Source: Opitutaceae bacterium (GTDB lineage Bacteria; Verrucomicrobiota; Verrucomicrobiia; Opitutales; Opitutaceae). From it: DNA of 59,983 bases. This document shows, piece by piece, positions 46,462 to 54,356 of the stretch. The stretch covers positions 1-59,983 of the forward strand of contig JAEUGW010000001.1 of assembly GCA_016795565.1 (NCBI GenBank). Direction: 5' to 3'. The position numbers and the translations under genes were made by a program. Positions within the stretch are counted from its first letter, which is position 1; each line of letters starts with the position of its first letter. The notes under the pieces are model-generated. The model was given only the letters and a program-made list of their open reading frames with translations. It had not been told where the DNA came from and ran no database searches.

Positions 46462-46515
46462 ACGGACACCTTTCATCATCGCCGTGTCACCTCTGCGCTC
46501 AACGTCTCATCCTGT

Positions 46516-46540
46516 CAGCCGTAGCTTTACGCGAAGGCTG
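46516..46540. repeat. CAGCC...GGCTG palindromic element
   Basis: CAGCCGTAGCTTTACGCG followed by AAGGCTG. A variant is at 49246-49269 (CAGCCATAGGCTTGGCGACGGCTG). Both lie beside relic gene ends in permease spacers; this one abuts the relic directly. Confidence 0.65.
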
Positions 46541-46564
46541 ATGATCGCGCTGCGCGCCCAATAA
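46541..46564 (+). pseudogene. relic copy of the permease 1 3' terminus
   Basis: Bases 46541-46564 read M-I-A-L-R-A-Q-stop, exactly the last seven residues and stop of permease 1 (46438-46461). Four of 24 bases differ, all synonymous. The TTCTC spacer hairpin follows this relic stop directly, as it follows functional stops elsewhere in the array. Confidence 0.78.
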
Positions 46565-46600
46565 ATCGTTCTCGTTCTCATAATCCTACTCGTTCTCGCC
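46565..46600. repeat. modular TTCTC spacer repeat, copy 2 (left arm only)
   Basis: ATCGTTCTCGTTCTCATAATC and CTACTCGTTCTCG match the left arm of the neighbouring spacer hairpins; no right arm follows. A GCTTACAGCTTATCGCTTAA-type tract at 46622-46655 then runs to the next start; a similar one is at 42372-42408. Confidence 0.7.
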
Positions 46601-46660
46601 CTTCCCGCCGTCTTGCCTGACGGCTTACAGCTTATCGCTTAAAGCTTATAGCTATTTCCC

Positions 46661-49084
46661 ATGTCCGACCTCCGCTTCGCCCTTCGCTCCCTCCTCAAGA
46701 CCCCCGGCTTCACCCTCGTCGCCATCCTGACCATGGCCGTCGCCATCGGCGCCTGCACCTCGCTCTTCAGCGTGCTACAGGCCGTCGTGCTGCGGCCGCT
46801 GCCTTACCCGGATCCCGACTCCCTCGTCAGCATCTGGAACACCAACAGGGAGCGCAACCTCGAGGCCCCGGCCCTCTCGTGGGCCAAGTATGAGCTCTTC
46901 CGCGAGCGCAAGGATGTCTTCCGCGAGATCAGCATGTCGGCCGGCAACGGTTTCACGCTGACCGAGGGCACGGGCGAGCCCGAGCAGGTCTCCGGCCTGC
47001 ACGTCTCCGCCAACTTTCTTCCCGTGCTCGGCCTCTCGCCGGCGCGCGGCCGCTCCTTCACCGCCGACGAGGACAAGGAGGGCGGCCCCTTTGTCGCCAT
47101 GCTCGGCTACCAGCTCTGGCAAACCCGCTTCAACGGCGACGCCGGCATCATCGGCCGCATCGTCCAGATCGACGGCGTCGCCCGCACCGTCGTGGGCATC
47201 CTGCCGGAGCGGATGCCCGTGCCCTTCAATAGCACAGCCCTCCTCGTGCCGCGCCCGCTCGAACTGCCCTACCTCACGCCCCAGCAGCGCAACAACGCCA
47301 TCGTCCACCAGGCCATCGCCCGCCTCGCCCCCGGCGTGACGCCCGCCGTGGCCAACCTCCGCATCGCCGAGATGAACGCGCAGTTCAAGGCCGCCAACCC
47401 GAGCCACATGGACGCCGAGAACTCCGCCGAGGTCCGCACGCTCGCCCAGCAGGTGCTCGGCAACCTCGGCCGCACCTTCTGGACGCTGGCCGGCGCGGTC
47501 GCCACCGTGCTGCTCATCGCCTGCGCCAACATCGCCAACCTCTTCCTCGCCCGCGTCAGCGCCCGCCAGAAGGAAATCGCCGTCCGCGTGTCGCTCGGGG
47601 CCAGCCGCACCTCCGTCGTCCGCCAGTTCCTCGTCGAGAGCACGGTGTTCAGCGTCGCCTCCGGGGTCGCGGGGCTCATGCTCGCGTGGTGGAGCCTGCG
47701 CGGCATCCAGGTGCTCGCCGCCAACCAGATCCCCCGCGCCGACGAGATCGCGCTCGATCCCGGCGTGCTGGCCTTCTCCCTCGCCGTTTCGCTCCTCGCC
47801 GGACTGCTCATCGGCCTCTACCCTGCGCTGCAGGCGGCCCGCACCGATGTGCAGATGGTGCTCAAGGACAACTCCCGCGGCTCCGGCGGCGGTGCCGCCG
47901 CCAAGGCCTTCCGGCACCTGCTGGTCGTCGCCCAGGTGGCCCTGTCCCTCACCCTCCTCATCTGCGCCGGCCTCCTGGTCCGCAGTTTCCACAAACTGCA
48001 GCAGGCGCAGATCGGCTTCGATCCGGTCGGCCGCGCCTACGGCGTGGTCAACCTTCCGTCCGCCAAATACAACAAGCCCGAGCTGACGCGGGAATTCTAC
48101 CGCCAACTCGACGAACGCCTCAACAACGCGCCCGAGCTGGCCGGTGGCGGCGCCATCGCCGGCCTGCCCCTCAGCGGCTCCGGCTTCATCTCTCCCTACG
48201 GCATCAAGGGCCGGCCGGTCCCGCCCGTGCAGGAGCGCGCGGTCGCGGGCATCCGCCCCGTCACGCCGGGTTATTTTGCCACCCTCGGACTCCAGCTCAA
48301 GGCCGGCCGCTTCTTCACCGCTCAGGACCGCTTCGGCGGCGAGTTGGTCGCCATCATCAACGAGTCCCTGGCCAAAAAACTCTTCCCGCACGAAAACCCG
48401 CTCGACCAATCCTTCCTCACCGGCCTGAACGGCGACACCGTCGTCCGCATTGTCGGAGTCGTCGGCGATGTGAAGTCCGGCGGCATCGCCGTCCCCGCAC
48501 CGGAAGAGATCTACTATCCGCGCGACCAGCGGGGCGGAGCGTTCATGCAGGTCGTCGCCCAGGCCCGCCCCGGCCTCGCCGCCGCCGCCGTCGTGCCCGT
48601 CCTGCGCCGCATCCTGGCCGAACTCGATCCCAATGTCGCCCTCGCCACGCCCCAGACAATGGAGGAACTGGTCAGCCAGTCCATCGGCGTCCAGCGCCTC
48701 ACCATGGCCCTGCTCATCTGCTTCGCCGGCATCGCCGCCCTGCTCGCCGCCGTGGGTGTCTATTCCGTCATGGCCTACGCCGTCACGCAGCGCACCGGCG
48801 AGATCGGCGTCCGCCTGGCGCTCGGTGCCACCGCCGGCCACATCCTCCAACTCGTCCTGCGCGCCGGCGCCATCCAGGTCGGCACCGGCCTCGCCCTCGG
48901 GCTCGTCGCCGCCTTCGCCGCCAGCAAGCTCCTGCAGCAGGTGCTCTACGAGGTGCCGCCCTTCGACCCGGCCGTCTTCGCCGCCGTCGCCGGCTTCTTC
49001 GCCGTCGTCGCCACCCTCGCCTGCCTCATCCCGGCCCGCCGCGCCGCGCGCGTCGATCCGATGGTGGCGCTGAGGGAGCAATAA
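46661..49084 (+). CDS. ADOP-type ABC permease 2
   Basis: The 807-residue product starts MSDLRFALRSLLKTPGFTLV, a typical ADOP start. It has the N-terminal helix AILTMAVAIGACTSLFSVL, a MacB periplasmic domain, FtsX block one (LIACANIANLFLARVSARQKE, VRVSLGASRTSVVRQ), a central helix pair (VAQVALSLTLLICAGLLV), the second periplasmic part and FtsX block two (VGVYSVMAYAVTQR, VRLALGATAGHILQ). It ends RVDPMVALREQ. No nucleotide-binding domain is present. Confidence 0.9.
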   Translation: MSDLRFALRSLLKTPGFTLVAILTMAVAIGACTSLFSVLQAVVLRPLPYPDPDSLVSIWNTNRERNLEAPALSWAKYELFRERKDVFREISMSAGNGFTLTEGTGEPEQVSGLHVSANFLPVLGLSPARGRSFTADEDKEGGPFVAMLGYQLWQTRFNGDAGIIGRIVQIDGVARTVVGILPERMPVPFNSTALLVPRPLELPYLTPQQRNNAIVHQAIARLAPGVTPAVANLRIAEMNAQFKAANPSHMDAENSAEVRTLAQQVLGNLGRTFWTLAGAVATVLLIACANIANLFLARVSARQKEIAVRVSLGASRTSVVRQFLVESTVFSVASGVAGLMLAWWSLRGIQVLAANQIPRADEIALDPGVLAFSLAVSLLAGLLIGLYPALQAARTDVQMVLKDNSRGSGGGAAAKAFRHLLVVAQVALSLTLLICAGLLVRSFHKLQQAQIGFDPVGRAYGVVNLPSAKYNKPELTREFYRQLDERLNNAPELAGGGAIAGLPLSGSGFISPYGIKGRPVPPVQERAVAGIRPVTPGYFATLGLQLKAGRFFTAQDRFGGELVAIINESLAKKLFPHENPLDQSFLTGLNGDTVVRIVGVVGDVKSGGIAVPAPEEIYYPRDQRGGAFMQVVAQARPGLAAAAVVPVLRRILAELDPNVALATPQTMEELVSQSIGVQRLTMALLICFAGIAALLAAVGVYSVMAYAVTQRTGEIGVRLALGATAGHILQLVLRAGAIQVGTGLALGLVAAFAASKLLQQVLYEVPPFDPAVFAAVAGFFAVVATLACLIPARRAARVDPMVALREQ

Positions 49085-49085
49085 A

Positions 49086-49176
49086 ATCTTTCCCTTTCTC
49101 GTTCTCTTAATCTTTCTCTGCTCGCCCCTCGATCCCGATCCAAGAGAACGGGAACGATTAAGATAAAGAGAACGAG
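49086..49176. repeat. modular TTCTC/TTAATC spacer hairpin, copy 3
   Basis: The left arm has CCCTTTCTCGTTCTCTTAAT and the right arm GGAACGATTAAGATAAAGAG, with a 30-bp centre. It starts two bases after the permease 2 stop and ends nine bases before the relic start codon at 49186. Confidence 0.8.
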
Positions 49177-49185
49177 TCCACACCC

Positions 49186-49254
49186 ATGCTCCCCGACCTC
49201 CGCTTCGCCGTTCTCGCCTGTCGCGCCCTGCGCGACTGGGCGAGCCAGCCATAG
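49186..49254 (+). pseudogene. relic copy of an ADOP permease 5' terminus
   Basis: ATG 49186 begins MLPDLRFAV and then runs into unrelated sequence to a TAG at 49252-49254. The functional start 111 bp downstream encodes MLTDLRFAL. Over the first 24 bases there are differences in six codons, five of them synonymous. The relic lies at the usual distance from the spacer hairpin. Confidence 0.72.
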
Positions 49255-49269
49255 GCTTGGCGACGGCTG
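49246..49269. repeat. CAGCC...GGCTG palindromic element, second copy
   Basis: CAGCCATAGGCTTGGCGACG followed by GCTG, a variant of the element at 46516-46540. A further small hairpin (GTCGCG/CGCGAC) lies just before it. Confidence 0.6.
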
Positions 49270-49296
49270 GCCTTCACTCACGCACCACCGACGACG

Positions 49297-51723
49297 ATGC
49301 TAACTGATCTGAGATTCGCGCTGCGTCTCCTCGTCAAGAGCCCGGGCTTGACCGTGGCGGCGGTCTGCGCCCTGGGCTTCGGCATCGGCCTGTCCACGGC
49401 GGTATTCAACGTCTTCAGCGCGATGCTGCTGCGGCCCTTCCCCTACATCGCGGACGAGCGCAGCCTGGTCTTCCTCAACTCCCAGCGCCTCGGCCATCCC
49501 GACTCCTTCTACGAGCTGTCCCTGCCCGACTTCTATGACCTGCGGCAGGATTCCAAGACCCTCGAGGGCTTCACCACCACGGTGGACCGCACGATGATCT
49601 TCACCGACGGCAAGAATCCGCCCATCCGGGCCCTCGGCGCCGACATCTCCGTCGAGGGTTTCGCCATGCTTGGCACCTCTCCCCTGCGCGGCCGCGTCTT
49701 CGACGCAGCCGACGCCAAGCCCGGCGCGCCCCAAGTCGCCCTCATCGGCTATGGCCTCTGGCACCGCCTCTACGGCGGGCGGGACGACACCATCGGTCGC
49801 ACCGTCCCGATCAACGGCCGGCCGCACACCATCATCGGGGTGATGCCCAAGGGTTTCGCCTTCCCCGACAACCATGAAATGTGGACGCCTCTGACCACCA
49901 TCCCCACCAAGGAAGGCGAGCGCGGCTCGCACAGCTTTCCCGGATGGGCTCGCCTCCGGCCCGGCGTATCCCTCGACGAGGCCTGCACCGAGGCCGCCAC
50001 CCTCGCCGCGCGCCTCGCCCGGCAATATCCCTCCACCAACGACGGCAAGACGCTTGTCGTCCGTCCCGCCCGGGAAGAGGCCACGCATGACAGCGCCCTG
50101 CTCATGCAGTTGATGCTGGGGGCCGCCCTGACGGTGCTGCTCATCGCCTGCGCCAATGTCGCCAACCTCCTGCTGGCCCGCGCCGCCGCCCGCACCCATG
50201 AGATCGCCATCCGCGTCGCCGTGGGCGCCTCCCGCTGGCAAATCATCCGCCAGATCATGACGGAGAGCCTCGTGCTCGGCCTCCTCGGCGGCGCCTTCGG
50301 CCTGCTCGTCGCCGCTTGGTCGGAGAACCTGCTGTTCTCCGCCGTGCCCCACGAGGAGATCCCCTTCTGGATGAACTTCGGTTTCGACTGGCGCGTCTTC
50401 ACCTTCACCGCGGCCGCCGCAATTCTCTCGCCGCTCGTGTTCGGCTTCTTTCCCGCGCTCCAGGCCTCCCGCAGCGCGGCCACCGCCCTGCGCGAGGGCA
50501 GCCGCACCGCCACCGCCGGCCGGCGCACCCTGTTTCTGCGCCACGCCCTCGTCGTGACCCAGGTCGCCCTCTCCGCCGTGCTCCTCATCACGGCCGGCCT
50601 CTTCATCCGCAGCTTCCTCAAGCTCGCCACCACCCCGCCGGGCTACGACCGCGCCGGCGTCATCACCTTCCGCGTCGGCCTGCCGCCTTCCCAATACACC
50701 GACAAGGACCAGATCCGCCGCTTCTTCGAACAGCTCGACCCGGCCCTCGCCGCCCTGCCGGGTGTCCAGGTCGCCGGCTCGACCTCGATGCTCCCCGGCA
50801 AGAGCGACAACCGCAACGTCTTCCTCATCGAGGGCCGGCCCGAGCCCGTGAGCATGCAGACCGCCGACATGGCCACCACGCACACGGTCTCCCCCGGCTA
50901 CCTCGCCGCCATGCGCATCCCGCTCCTCCGCGGCCGCACCTTCAGCCCCGACGACACCCGCGACAAGCCGCTCGTGGTGCTCGTGGACCAGCAGTTTGCC
51001 GACCGTCTGTTTCCCGGCGCCGACCCGGTTGGCCAGCGCGTCTCCCTGGGGCTCAGCGATGGCTACGACAAGGAGCCGCGCAAGTGGGCGCAAATCATCG
51101 GCATCGTCGGCAATGTTCCCCAGCACCTCGACCGCCCCTACGACTTGGGTTCCCTGTATTTTGCCGCCAGCCAGTCCGACGCAAACTTCGTCAACTACGC
51201 CCTCCGCGTCACCGGCGATCCCGCGACCTACGGCAAGGCCATCACCCAAGCCGTTCTCTCGGTTCAGTCCGACATTCCGATCTACAACCTCCATACCATG
51301 GAGTATCTGCACGCGGCGGCCTACTGGAAACAGCGCTTCTTCAGCCAGGTCTTCAGCGCTTTCGGCCTCGGCGCCCTCTTCCTCGCGGCCCTCGGGGTTT
51401 ACGGCGTCATGTCCTACGCCGTCGTCCAGCGCACGGCGGAGATTGGCGTGCGCATGGCGCTCGGCGCCAGCGAAAGCCAGATCCTGCGCCTCGTCGCGCG
51501 CCAAGGCGCGTGGCTCATTGCCCTCGGCCTGACGCTCGGCCTTCTGACCGCCCTCGGCGTCACGCGCCTGCTCGCCGGGCTGCTCTACCGTGTCAGCCCA
51601 AGCGATCCGCCGACCTATTTCGCGTTCACCTTCCTCCTCGCCGTCACCGGCTTGCTGGCCTGCGTGCTGCCGGTGCGCCGGGCCACGCGGATCGCCCCGA
51701 TGGCGGCGCTGCGCACGGAGTAA
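49297..51723 (+). CDS. ADOP-type ABC permease 3
   Basis: The 808-residue product starts MLTDLRFALRLLVKSPGLTV. The order is N-terminal helix (VCALGFGIGLSTAVFNVF), MacB periplasmic domain, FtsX block one (LIACANVANLLLARAAART, IRVAVGASRWQIIRQ), central helix (VTQVALSAVLLITAGLFI), second periplasmic domain, and FtsX block two (LGVYGVMSYAVVQR, VRMALGASESQILR). It ends RIAPMAALRTE. No ATPase is fused or adjacent. Its 5' end appears to have been renewed (see the relic at 49186). Confidence 0.9.
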   Translation: MLTDLRFALRLLVKSPGLTVAAVCALGFGIGLSTAVFNVFSAMLLRPFPYIADERSLVFLNSQRLGHPDSFYELSLPDFYDLRQDSKTLEGFTTTVDRTMIFTDGKNPPIRALGADISVEGFAMLGTSPLRGRVFDAADAKPGAPQVALIGYGLWHRLYGGRDDTIGRTVPINGRPHTIIGVMPKGFAFPDNHEMWTPLTTIPTKEGERGSHSFPGWARLRPGVSLDEACTEAATLAARLARQYPSTNDGKTLVVRPAREEATHDSALLMQLMLGAALTVLLIACANVANLLLARAAARTHEIAIRVAVGASRWQIIRQIMTESLVLGLLGGAFGLLVAAWSENLLFSAVPHEEIPFWMNFGFDWRVFTFTAAAAILSPLVFGFFPALQASRSAATALREGSRTATAGRRTLFLRHALVVTQVALSAVLLITAGLFIRSFLKLATTPPGYDRAGVITFRVGLPPSQYTDKDQIRRFFEQLDPALAALPGVQVAGSTSMLPGKSDNRNVFLIEGRPEPVSMQTADMATTHTVSPGYLAAMRIPLLRGRTFSPDDTRDKPLVVLVDQQFADRLFPGADPVGQRVSLGLSDGYDKEPRKWAQIIGIVGNVPQHLDRPYDLGSLYFAASQSDANFVNYALRVTGDPATYGKAITQAVLSVQSDIPIYNLHTMEYLHAAAYWKQRFFSQVFSAFGLGALFLAALGVYGVMSYAVVQRTAEIGVRMALGASESQILRLVARQGAWLIALGLTLGLLTALGVTRLLAGLLYRVSPSDPPTYFAFTFLLAVTGLLACVLPVRRATRIAPMAALRTE

Positions 51724-51817
51724 TCGTTCTCGTTCTCCTACTCCTACTCGTTCTCTGATCTGCTGCCACCACCCTCAAACCCGGGAAAGATTACGATTAA
51801 GAGAACGAGAAAGATTC
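51723..51817. repeat. modular TTCTC/TTAATC spacer hairpin, copy 4
   Basis: The left arm starts in the permease 3 stop codon (TAATCGTTCTCGTTCTC) and the right arm is AAGATTACGATTAAGAGAAC followed by GAGAAAG. A C/T-rich leader then runs to the next ATG. Confidence 0.8.
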
Positions 51818-51852
51818 GGGTCCCTCATTCCCTTACTCCCTCACTCCCTTTC

Positions 51853-54270
51853 ATGCATAGCCTCCCTTTCGCGTTCCGCGCCCTCCTCAAGACCCCCGGC
51901 TTCACCGCCGTGGCCGTGCTCACCATCGCGGTCGCCATCGGCGCGAACACCACGCTCTACAGCATCTTCGACCGGCTGATGCTCAACCCGGTCTCGTTCC
52001 CCGAGCCGGAGCGCGTCGTCGCGCTCTGGGCGGTCAACAACGAGCGCAACTTCGTCGCCCCGGCCGTCGCCTGGCCGCGTTTCGACGAGATCCGCCGCGA
52101 AGCCAGGTCCTTCGCGTCACTCGCCGACAGCTGCTTCGACAGCCAGACCCTCACCGGCAACGGCGAACCCGAGCAGCTCACCGGCCTTCGCGTCACCGCC
52201 AACTACTTCGCCACGCTCGGGCTGGCGCCGGCCCGCGGCCGCGACTTCCGCCCGGAGGAGGACCAACCCAACGGCCCCGGCGTCGCCATCCTCAGCCACG
52301 AATACTGGCAGACGCGCTTCGGCGGTCGCGCGAACATCGTCGGCGAAAGTATCCTGCTCAACGGCCGGCCGCACGAGGTCATCGGGATTATGCCGCCGCG
52401 GCTGACCAACCCGATCGGCGGCGTGCAAGTGTTCGTGCCACGCGTGTTCGAACCCGGCGGCCTCACCCCCGCGCAGGTGCAAGTCGGTGCCGGCTACTCC
52501 CAGCCGGTGGCGCGCCTCAAGCCCGGCGTCACCCGCGAGCAGGCCAACGCCGAACTCGCCGCCCTGAGCCGCGCCTACAAGGAGCGTTTCGCTACCCAGC
52601 TCGACGCCGACAACCAGATCGAGGCCCGCTTCCTCACCGAGACACTCGTGCAGGGCATCCGACCCACCATGCGCATGCTGCTCGGCGCGGTCGCCTGTGT
52701 GCTCCTCATCGCCTGCGCCAACGTGGCCAGTCTCTTCCTCGGCCGGCTCTGCGCCCGGCACAAGGAGATCGCCGTCCGCCAGTCGCTCGGCGCGACGCGC
52801 GGGGCCATCGTCTGGCAGTTCCTCGCCGAGAGCCTCGTCTTCAGTGTGGCCGCCGGCGGGGTCGGCATCCTCCTCGCACTCTGGGCGCTCAGCGCCATCC
52901 AGCAGGTCGTCGCCAACCAGCTCCCGCCCAATGCCGAGCTGACGCTCAGCTGGCCCGCGCTGGCCGCGACGGTGACGGTGACGTTCGTCGTCTCGCTGCT
53001 TGTCGGCCTCTTCCCCGCGCTCCAGGCCTCGAAGCCCGACCTCGTTGAGGCGCTGAAGGATGCCTCGCGCGGCAACGTCGGCAGCCCCCGCGCCCGGCAT
53101 TTTCGCCACGGCCTCATCGTCCTCGAGGTCGCGCTCTCCGTCGTGCTGCTTACCGGCGCCGGGTTGCTGCTCCGCAGCTTTCAGCGGCTCCAGGATATCC
53201 CACCCGGCTTCCAGCCCGGCGGGCTCGCCCTCGCCTTCGTCGGCGCGCCGGTGCAACGCTACGCCACCCCCGAGACGCAGGAGCGGCTGTTCGCCGACAT
53301 CGTGGACCAGTTGAAACTCGTCCCGCAGGTCCGCGCCGCATCCAGCGCCATCGGCGTGCCGCTCACCGGCAACGCCCCGCAGGCACCCTACACCGTCGGC
53401 ACCGCCGCCGCCCTGCCGCTCTCGCAGCGGCCACTCGCCGGCCTGCGCATCGTCGGCGAGGACTATTTCACCACCCTCGGCATTCCGCTGCGCCAGGGCC
53501 GCGCCTTCACCGCCCAGGACCGGCTCGGCGCGCCGCTGGTCTGCGTCATCAACGAATCGTTCGCCAAGCGCTTATTTCCGGGCGAGTCGGCGCTCGGCAA
53601 GCAACTGCGCCGCGGGCGCGACGCGGAATTCGCCCACCAGATCGTCGGAGTGATCGGCGACGTAAAGTCCGTCGGCCTGGCCGCGCCCGCGCCGGACGAG
53701 ATCTATTACCCAATGCGGCAGCTGCCGCGGCCCGGCCTGACCGTCGTCGCGCGCACCGACGGCGACCCGGCCGCGCTGCAGGCCGTCATCCGCACCGCGG
53801 TGGCTGCGGTGGACAAGGACCAGCCCATCACGTTCTTCAACACGATGGACGGCATCATGCGCCAGAACCTCGGTTTCCAGCGCATCGTGGCGGCGCTCAC
53901 CGGCATCTTCGCCGGCGTGGCCCTGCTGCTCGCCGCCATCGGGCTCTACAGCGTGCTGGCCTACAGCGTGGCCCAGCGAACCTCCGAGATCGGCATCCGC
54001 ATGGCGCTCGGCGCCAGCAGCGGTCAGGTGCTCGGCATGATTGTCACCCAGGGCATGGCGCTCGTCGGCATCGGCTTGGTGGCGGGCCTGTGGGGCGCCT
54101 ACGGTGCCGGCGCGCTGCTGGCTTCGCTCCTGTTCCAGACCACAGCGTTCGACCTGTCCATCTACGCGGTCGTGACGGTGGTGTTCGCCGCCGTGGCCCT
54201 GCTCGCCTGTCTGCTGCCCGCGCGACGCGCCGCGCGCATCGACCCGCTGGTGGCGTTGCGGAGCGAATAG
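51853..54270 (+). CDS. ADOP-type ABC permease 4
   Basis: The 805-residue product starts MHSLPFAFRALLKTPGFTAV. It has the N-terminal helix VLTIAVAIGANTTLYSIF, MacB periplasmic domain, FtsX block one (LIACANVASLFLGRLCARH, VRQSLGATRGAIVWQ), central helix (LEVALSVVLLTGAGLLL), second periplasmic domain and FtsX block two (IGLYSVLAYSVAQR, IRMALGASSGQVLG). It ends RIDPLVALRSE. The 86-bp spacer to the next permease has no TTCTC hairpin. Confidence 0.9.
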   Translation: MHSLPFAFRALLKTPGFTAVAVLTIAVAIGANTTLYSIFDRLMLNPVSFPEPERVVALWAVNNERNFVAPAVAWPRFDEIRREARSFASLADSCFDSQTLTGNGEPEQLTGLRVTANYFATLGLAPARGRDFRPEEDQPNGPGVAILSHEYWQTRFGGRANIVGESILLNGRPHEVIGIMPPRLTNPIGGVQVFVPRVFEPGGLTPAQVQVGAGYSQPVARLKPGVTREQANAELAALSRAYKERFATQLDADNQIEARFLTETLVQGIRPTMRMLLGAVACVLLIACANVASLFLGRLCARHKEIAVRQSLGATRGAIVWQFLAESLVFSVAAGGVGILLALWALSAIQQVVANQLPPNAELTLSWPALAATVTVTFVVSLLVGLFPALQASKPDLVEALKDASRGNVGSPRARHFRHGLIVLEVALSVVLLTGAGLLLRSFQRLQDIPPGFQPGGLALAFVGAPVQRYATPETQERLFADIVDQLKLVPQVRAASSAIGVPLTGNAPQAPYTVGTAAALPLSQRPLAGLRIVGEDYFTTLGIPLRQGRAFTAQDRLGAPLVCVINESFAKRLFPGESALGKQLRRGRDAEFAHQIVGVIGDVKSVGLAAPAPDEIYYPMRQLPRPGLTVVARTDGDPAALQAVIRTAVAAVDKDQPITFFNTMDGIMRQNLGFQRIVAALTGIFAGVALLLAAIGLYSVLAYSVAQRTSEIGIRMALGASSGQVLGMIVTQGMALVGIGLVAGLWGAYGAGALLASLLFQTTAFDLSIYAVVTVVFAAVALLACLLPARRAARIDPLVALRSE

Positions 54271-54356
54271 GTCGGACCTGCCCACCCTGACAAGCCGTCC
54301 GGAAACGCGGAATAGCCGGGGGCGGTTGCACTCTCACATTCACCCTCCCCTTCCCC

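Noticed and set aside
42372..46655. GCTTACAGCTT-type tracts at 42372-42408 and 46622-46655 as operators
   Set aside because: They look like short degenerate repeats of one hexamer-like word before two starts; two copies are too few to infer a binding site.
46775..49252. Long minus-strand open frame (825 codons) opposite permease 2
   Set aside because: It is antisense to a clear ADOP gene, is rich in Gly/Ala/Glu/Asp as expected from GC-rich codon shadow, and has no recognisable motif. Similar shadows oppose permeases 1 and 3.
43801..51817. Permease spacer hairpins as rho-independent terminators
   Set aside because: Stems are long and AT/CT-rich with no U tract, and they come in modular variants; unlike the true terminators at 10298, 20284 and 36014.
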